Positions 58,246 through 64,000 of a stretch of 64,000 nt of DNA are shown one piece after another. The translations under genes and the position numbers were made by a program. The stretch lies in NCBI GenBank assembly GCA_020205615.1, contig CM035168.1, positions 4,344,237 through 4,408,236 of the forward strand. Direction: 5' to 3'. The notes below the pieces were generated by a model. The model was not told the origin of the DNA. It did not search any database and was given only the letters and a program-made list of their open reading frames with translations. Source of the stretch: Panax quinquefolius. Taxonomy: Eukaryota; Streptophyta; Magnoliopsida; Apiales; Araliaceae. Positions within the stretch are counted from its first letter, which is position 1; each line of letters opens with the position of its first letter.

Positions 58246-60502
58246 AGTCCTCTTCGTCTTTTGATTTCGATTTCGAAGAGTCAAGAAGAAAAGGGTTCAC
58301 AACGACTTCAGCTAGTTTAGTTTTGCCCTTGGTTTGGCAGGCTTCGTAACCCTCTGAGAATACTTGTGATATTTCTTCGCCTAGTGCAGAGGACTTGCGG
58401 TATTCTTGGATGATCCGAAGCCTTAGTTCGTTGGTCAGAATGGGTCCTGATGTTTTGTAATCAATAAATTATTTCTCCAAAGTGCAGTACATCTGATGAG
58501 CTTTCTCTTCTTAGTTCTTTAAGACGGTGTTCTAGTGGGGTGAGTTCCAGGTTGTCTTGTTTCAGTTTTTCATTTTTGGCGCGATTGGCTTCGGGTTCGA
58601 CAAGCATAGGTTTGCACTGGGATTCTCTTGAGGATACATCTTCCTTCAGGGTGGTAACTTCATTCTGAAGGTAAGCGTTGGCGAGGGCAATTTCAGCACG
58701 GTTCTTCTTCTCTTGGGTAAAGGCGACCGTCAGCTGTTAGATATTTTGTTTATGTTATTCCTCCTTGGCCTCGAGTTCTTTCAATCGGATGAGGACTAGA
58801 CCCCAAACAGCATCAGCTTGAGAAAGGAAGAGTAAGGTTAAAGGTGAATAAAATATAATTATTGGGACGAGAATAATTGATTATAGTAGGGCTTACCATG
58901 CCTTGATGCATGATAACCGACAGGATGAGGTCGGTGGTGGAGACACCTTTGAACCTCTCTTCATCGCTTGGAAGGACAAAGTTGGCAAAGGCTTCGAGAG
59001 GGTATTCGTCGGGGTTCTTAGTAAAAAATGAAGAAGAAGGTGGGGCAGTTTCGGTTCGATTAGGTGCAGGGGATTTTAGAGAGGTTGATGAGTTGGCCTT
59101 TTTATTTGAAGGGTCGGGTGTATCGTTTTCAGGTAATTTACATTTTTAACTGCGATTGGTGGTCGAATGAGTGGATTTGGGGGGCATATGTTTGCTAGTT
59201 TTGGTGGCAGTTTCGACTAAAGGAATTTTCAGAGCTTCAGTAGAAAGGGAAATGATTTTGGCGCATTTCTTCTCGATGGAGAGGATCTTTGTCCTTTTGA
59301 TGATCAGCATATCCAGGAGACTCTCGGTAAAAGTTGGGAGTTGAGTTGTTATTTTTTGAGGCCTTTTTAACTGCTCTCTTTTTTATACGAGTGGAAGGTA
59401 TTGGATCGGCAAGAACGGTCTCGGTTGTAGGGGCTTCGGAAGTTAGAGGTTTGGCATGTTTCGCAGAAGGTTTGCCGGCCAGGAAATCTTTCAGATCTCT
59501 TCGGTCAATTGTTGTTGGTTTGATGAGTGAAATTGCGAGGTTAGCATTTAAGTTTAGATCATGGATATGCAATAAATTGAAGATGAGGTTCGATTACTTA
59601 CATTTATGGTTATAAAGCCAAGCTTGTTTGGTCAGCAGGATGTAGCTCCATTCTTTCATCGACAACTTTTCGATCAGCTTGGTCATCTCAATCACTCGCT
59701 CTGGGGTGATGTCGTCGATGTGGACGTTCGGTCTCTTATGTGAGGCCCAGTTCGGGAGTTTGTGTGTTTCGGGGCCTCGAATGTAGAACCAGTCTTTGTG
59801 CCAGCCTTTGTTATTGGAGGGAGCATCCATCAATGGACGTTTTTTGACTCTGGCATTAGGTTTGATGGGCTATTTTCCAAGGACTTTGAAGCCGGGTTCG
59901 CGAGAACCCTGAAGCATGAATAGGGAAAAGAATAAATCAATGGAGGGGGTACGTCGATCTCGTGGGAGAAAGTGATGAAAATAATAATCTTGATGTAGGA
60001 TTTGGGTACTAGTTGTGAGAAGTCGATGCCAATGAACCCTAGGAGGGTCAGTATGAAGGCGTGAAGGGGAAGCCGAATGCCTTTTTCCAGTGGAGTCAAG
60101 GGAATGGCAGTTCAGTCGTCAGTTCAGTTATACATTCGGTCGGTGGGACCGGGGGCTTTCAACTGATAGGTGTCTGGAATTTGGTATTGTTTCCGGGTTA
60201 TGGCTAAGCTTGCTTCAGTGATTTGGGATAGTGTTAGCATGGGGGAATCGAGTCTTGTCAGAGTACTCAAGAAGGGCTTTCTGAAGGTCAGTTTCAGTTG
60301 GTTCAGTTGCTTGAGTATAAGTTTGGCTGGTGGTGGACACGGCGATGGAATCAGTAGTTATAACATTAAGGTTGGGGGTATGAGGAGTGGTGGATATGGC
60401 CCTAGTGGCTGTAGGTGGATCCGGGATAGTGGAGAGAGGGATTGCACTAACAGGTTACATGGAGGCGGAAGAGGTGTCCTTTGGGGCTTGAGAGGACGCC
60501 AT
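58246..60502 (-). pseudogene. Antisense additional ORF (aORF) of the Tat element, decayed
   Basis: Reads against gag-pol. It starts MASSQAPKDTSSASM (60502), has a TAA, and continues in the same frame with a Ser/Thr/Pro-rich stretch. The best block is 59833-59594: SNNKGWHKDWFYIRGPETHK, LPNWASHKRP, then ITPERVIEMTKLIEKLSMKE. A Lys-rich linker follows (59572-59237), then a coiled coil (NRAEIALANAYLQNEVTTLK, near 58690). The end is EISQVFSEGYEACQTKGKTK then ESKDEED-like acidic residues and a stop near 58246. At least four frame changes or stops break it. Antisense ORFs in this place are known in several Tat-lineage elements, and the protein's role is unknown. The order of a conserved W/F-rich block, coiled coil and acidic tail fits that class. 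Confidence 0.65.
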
Positions 60503-60773
60503 TGTTAGAGTTTTGGGGAGAGATGGTGGCCAGGAAAAGGGTTTCTGGTGCAAGAATATGAGAAGTGGCTCTGAATTACGAAATGAACAGATGAATCTTT
60601 GCGATTTGGGAGGAGATGAGTATTTATGTTTGGGTCTTTTCAGTGGTACTCGTATAACAAGAGGCGGCTCATTAATGGGGGTCTTAACGAGGCGCGTGGG
60701 TGGAATTGGACGGGTAGATTGGAGTGGGTCGCGTGTTCCCAAGCTCTTTGGGGTTTGTTTGTTAATAATCATT

Positions 60774-61262
60774 ATATTGGGCCATTTTTGGAGTACTTTT
60801 CCATCAAATATTCTATTTTGGGCCTAGAATATACGGTGGGCGCTTTCCCATATGTTGTAATGTGGGCTTGGACAAGGGGCGGATTTGTGGATTAAGATTC
60901 CTAATTATATTTGGATTCTAAATATGGAAGGAGTGTTGGGATTTGAACCAATTTCCTTAATTTTTGGAGATTTGGTATAATCCTATTAGGAATTACTGTC
61001 TGGAGGAAACCTAATCCAACATGGAGAAGGATCTTATGGAAGTACTGAGAACATTATAAATACAAGGCTTTTCCCTGATTCTAAGGTACATACAAATTAT
61101 TAATTTCCAGCACTAGAGCATTAAGCCTCCATTGTTAACCTTATATCAGCATGTACTTATTCTTACACCAGAGCTATTCTCCGGTGTCCCAGACCGTAAA
61201 ACTTTTGTTGTTTATTCGTTTTTGTGTAAGATTGGACGCGTTTTTGTAATTGGAGCGCGTGG
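60774..61262 (+). repeat. 3' LTR of Tat element
   Basis: Begins near TATTGGGCC and ends near ATTGGAGCGCGTGG. It matches the 5' LTR over nearly its whole length, with about a tenth of bases changed and small indels, including the first ~40 bases which differ. No clear purine tract precedes it. Confidence 0.75.
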
Positions 61263-61264
61263 TC

Positions 61265-64000
61265 ATAATAGTAACTTAGTTAATTTTTAAAGAGTATTAC
61301 TACACTTGCAAAAAATAGTTTACAAAATGAGGTGGTAAAATATAATTATTAGATGATCTATCATATATGGGTGGGTCCAATAATTGTAGCCAAGGACCAA
61401 ACATAACCATACACATCATTTTCTATTTTTTTTTTGTAACCATTCCTTAATCACCATAGTATTATTGATTTTTAAAAGTAAAAGTCATAATAATAACTTA
61501 TTATTCTCCAATAATTTTATTCTTAAATAACTATATACAAAGAATATAGAAAAAATAGTATGAGAAAATAATAAGTATTATTAAAAAGCATAGTATATAT
61601 ACTACAAAATATATCAATTTTGATATTAAAATAATTTCCTTACTTATATATTTGTTATTAAAATTTAGTTATCTTTTAAAACTAAAAATTATGATGGTAA
61701 CTTAGTATTTTACAATAATTTTATTTCATATAGAAATCTTGAAACACCACTCAATTTCTAACTTAAAAAACTATACATAAATTTGAAGATTGTAAAAAAA
61801 AACTAGATATTAAATTTAAAATTTGTAAAATTGACAACAAAAGAAGTATATTACTAATGCTAAATTGTAAATTTTTTTATAATCATTTGTTTGAGTAATG
61901 TATTGTAGCCATTTTAATAGTAATAATAAGTTGATTTGAATTTCAAAAGTTAGTCTATTTCAAAAGTAATAATGTATTTGTCTCCAAAAGTTAGTCTATT
62001 TTAGAACTAAATTCTCATTTTGAGTCTCTTTCTAAATATTTTACTATCTCTTTCATAAAAAAAATGTATTATTTTCTCTTTTTAAAGTATTTATTTTTTC
62101 TCTAAAATATTTACTTCATATTCCAAAAAAAAATCCAAATAAGAAAATCCGAACTAAAAGCCCAAAGAATGACTATGAAGTTCGTTACAAGAGACAAGAG
62201 GCCCACCTTCCGTATACGAACAAAAGCATACGGACCCAAATGAATCTAGACCCTTGAAAGAGGGCTAGTGGACTTTGTATTTCTTAATGATTGATATCAT
62301 TCACCTGGCCCACACAAAAAAGTCCAAACCCAATCTACTACCTCTTAAAGCAATACAACCTCCTTCCCTTCTAAAATATACAAATGGTTGGCAGGACAAA
62401 GATATAAAGCTATATAATATGAAACAAGATTAAAGAGTTGTATTAAAGTTTTAATAATGCTTTGGTTATTAAAAAATATATATTAAAAATAAATACAAAA
62501 TGATATATATAATAAATTTATATGATATATACATGTAATTTGTGTATTACATAAGAGACTACGACGACAGATTTTTTAAATTATAATGACAAAGATATCG
62601 TCGCCATAACCTGAGTATTAACTATAACGACGGGTGAAACCGTCACTATAACCCAAAAAATTAATAAAATATATTTCTAATTTTAGGGATCATCAAGATA
62701 CCCTATTTCTTGGTTTTAGCCTAGTGATACTCAAGATGCCCTATTTTAGTGATATTCTATGAGGTTTTTTTAGCTATTGATATTATAATAGTGATGATGT
62801 ATTTGATTATTAAATTATTGTCAAAAAAAATTATAAATTACTCATTATTGATTTTTTGAAGTTAATTTAAGATATTTTTAATTCAAAATTGACATAGTTT
62901 TTTTTTTAATTTTAGTCGATATAATAATAAATATTATAAATTATCTAAAAAAAGTATTACTCACCTTTAGATATTTTTCATAACTTTTAATAAATCATCT
63001 TAATTTTATGTTTGAAAACTACTTAAATTAACTTTTAAAAATCAATAAAGACCTAAAACAGAGAGTGTATCATAATTTCAGATATGGCAAAAAGAGGTAT
63101 TACCCAGTGTGGTTGTTCACTTTTAAGGGAACTTTAAAAATATGCAATTAATCCGTTGAACTAATTAAAATTTTAGAATTACACTATTTTGTTAATATTT
63201 GTTTATTTATTATCTACATGGCATTTAAAAAAAATCTATGAAAACGACATGAAAACAAAACAAATAAGCAGACACAAATGAAATGAACTAATATCACGTG
63301 TATCCCTGATGGATTTTAATATTTATTTAATACAATAAAAAGTCATATTTAAATAATAAAAGATAACTCTTAAAAATAAAATTTTCAAAAAACATTATCT
63401 TGATTAATAATTTTTTAAAATTTAACTCTCGTCTAACTAATTTAACAGAATCATGACTTGATTAATACTTTTTAAAAAATTTAGTTAATTAATTACATAA
63501 TTTTAAAATTATGCTTAAAAGTGGAGAATGATAATGAGGTAATATATCTTTTTTTTTTAATATTTATGCACAAATTTAAAATGACCTGTATTAAGTAAGT
63601 AACGGAGGGAGGGAGTATGATTTGAATGCATTTAATTCCAAGTGAAGCATAATTAATTAGTTAGTTGAGGAGCCAAGGCTGACCAAGTTGCTTGGTATTC
63701 TGTCCCTCTCCCTGCTCAACCATAATACTCTTTCCGTTTTTTTAATATATGTCATTTTAAAGTTGTGTATAAATATTAAAAAAATAATTTAAAAGCATTA
63801 AATATACTATCAATTATTTATATCGCCCTTGTATTGAAAAAAAAGAATGTTATTTATTAGACAAAAAATAATAAAGAACCAAAGTTATATTTAATACTTG
63901 GGATAATATGGAAAACTAAGCAATTAACGTTTACTTAAAATTCACAAACAACTTATATTTAGAATCAAAAATATTTATCTAAAACGACTTATATTAAAGA
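61265..64000. other. AT-rich intergenic region with MITE-like ends
   Basis: No gene seen. Near 62560-62660 there are CGACGGGTGAAACCGTC-type words related to the esterase intron foldback. At about 63540-63618 and from 63728 onward there are two Stowaway-like termini (GGAGGGAGTA and TACTCTTTCCG, followed by TGTCATTTTAAA) facing each other, so two old MITEs probably flank 63619-63727. Confidence 0.5.

Larger units (their letters stand above)
34957..61264 (+). mobile_element. Tat-lineage Ty3/gypsy element, defective, with nested insertions
   Basis: Outer LTRs at about 34957-35450 and 60774-61262 share GGGCCTAGAATATACGGTGG, a TATAAATAC box, CAAGGCTTTTCCCT and ATTGGAGCGCGTGG. The primer site TTGGCGCTAGAAGG lies near 35455-35468. 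Internal parts in order: gag (38.6-40.0 and 52.2-52.7 kb), protease (52.7-52.9 and 56.5-56.9 kb), part of RNase H (56.9-57.4 kb), tandem repeats, and an antisense aORF. RT and integrase are missing. Direct insertions are solo LTRs 35510-38453 and 52879-56459 and the copia element 39962-52224. Without them the element is about 7.5 kb. Exact LTR limits and target duplication are unsure (AGTAT on the left, AGTAA on the right at best). LTRs differ by roughly a tenth plus indels by eye, so it is older than the copia. Confidence 0.8.

Noticed and set aside
58910..60895. Plus-strand ORFs between tandem block and 3' LTR
   Set aside because: Shadows of the antisense aORF and of the LTR; the minus-strand reading gives the recognisable protein words.
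1..64000. tRNA, rRNA, snRNA or miRNA genes
   Set aside because: None recognised by eye. The only tRNA-related sequences are retrotransposon primer sites. A tRNAscan or Infernal run would settle this.

Overview
The window is nuclear DNA of a flowering plant, almost certainly a eudicot with a repeat-rich genome. The evidence is AT-rich intergenic DNA, GT-AG introns, a plant-type asparaginase, a plant SGNH/SASA esterase, and Ty3/gypsy (Tekay and Tat) and Ty1/copia retrotransposons nested in one another. I see no bacterial genes, CRISPR array, rRNA or tRNA.

Host genes are few. At 5.2-6.1 kb (+) are the first two exons of a K+-dependent-type isoaspartyl peptidase/L-asparaginase, with G-box and TATA box; the rest, including the catalytic part, was not found. 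At 33.0-34.1 kb (-) is an apparently complete two-exon esterase of the At4g34215 type (283 aa, signal peptide, all SGNH blocks).

The rest is mostly mobile DNA. One family of very long LTRs (2.9-4.2 kb) dominates. Its orientation is fixed by a Tekay-type pol fragment at 21952-23639 (-), which ends in a chromodomain and a purine tract abutting an LTR start. Five copies are complete solo LTRs with perfect 5-bp target duplications: 8896-13048, 27283-31364, 35510-38453, 41863-45344 and 52879-56459. Further truncated or composite copies lie at 1-1762, 15665-21951 and 23640-26817.

From about 34957 to 61264 there is a nested structure. A Tat-lineage Ty3/gypsy element (LTRs at each end, gag, protease and RNase H remnants, no RT or integrase, a tandem-repeat block and a decayed antisense aORF) carries two solo LTRs directly. 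It also carries a 12.3-kb interval holding a Ty1/copia element (39962-52224, SIRE/Maximus-like), which itself contains a solo LTR. Order of insertion: Tat, then copia and solo LTRs, with 41863-45344 later than copia.

The most interesting signals are inside the long LTR: recurrent small hairpins whose stems change while pairing is largely kept around a constant core; a U3 stem always capped by GAAA; a conserved ACGT box; tandem arrays; and, in one subfamily, a sense ORF of up to 123 codons. Also notable are a hAT-like MITE split by a solo LTR, foldback elements (one in the esterase intron), and an in-frame TA microsatellite in the copia integrase.
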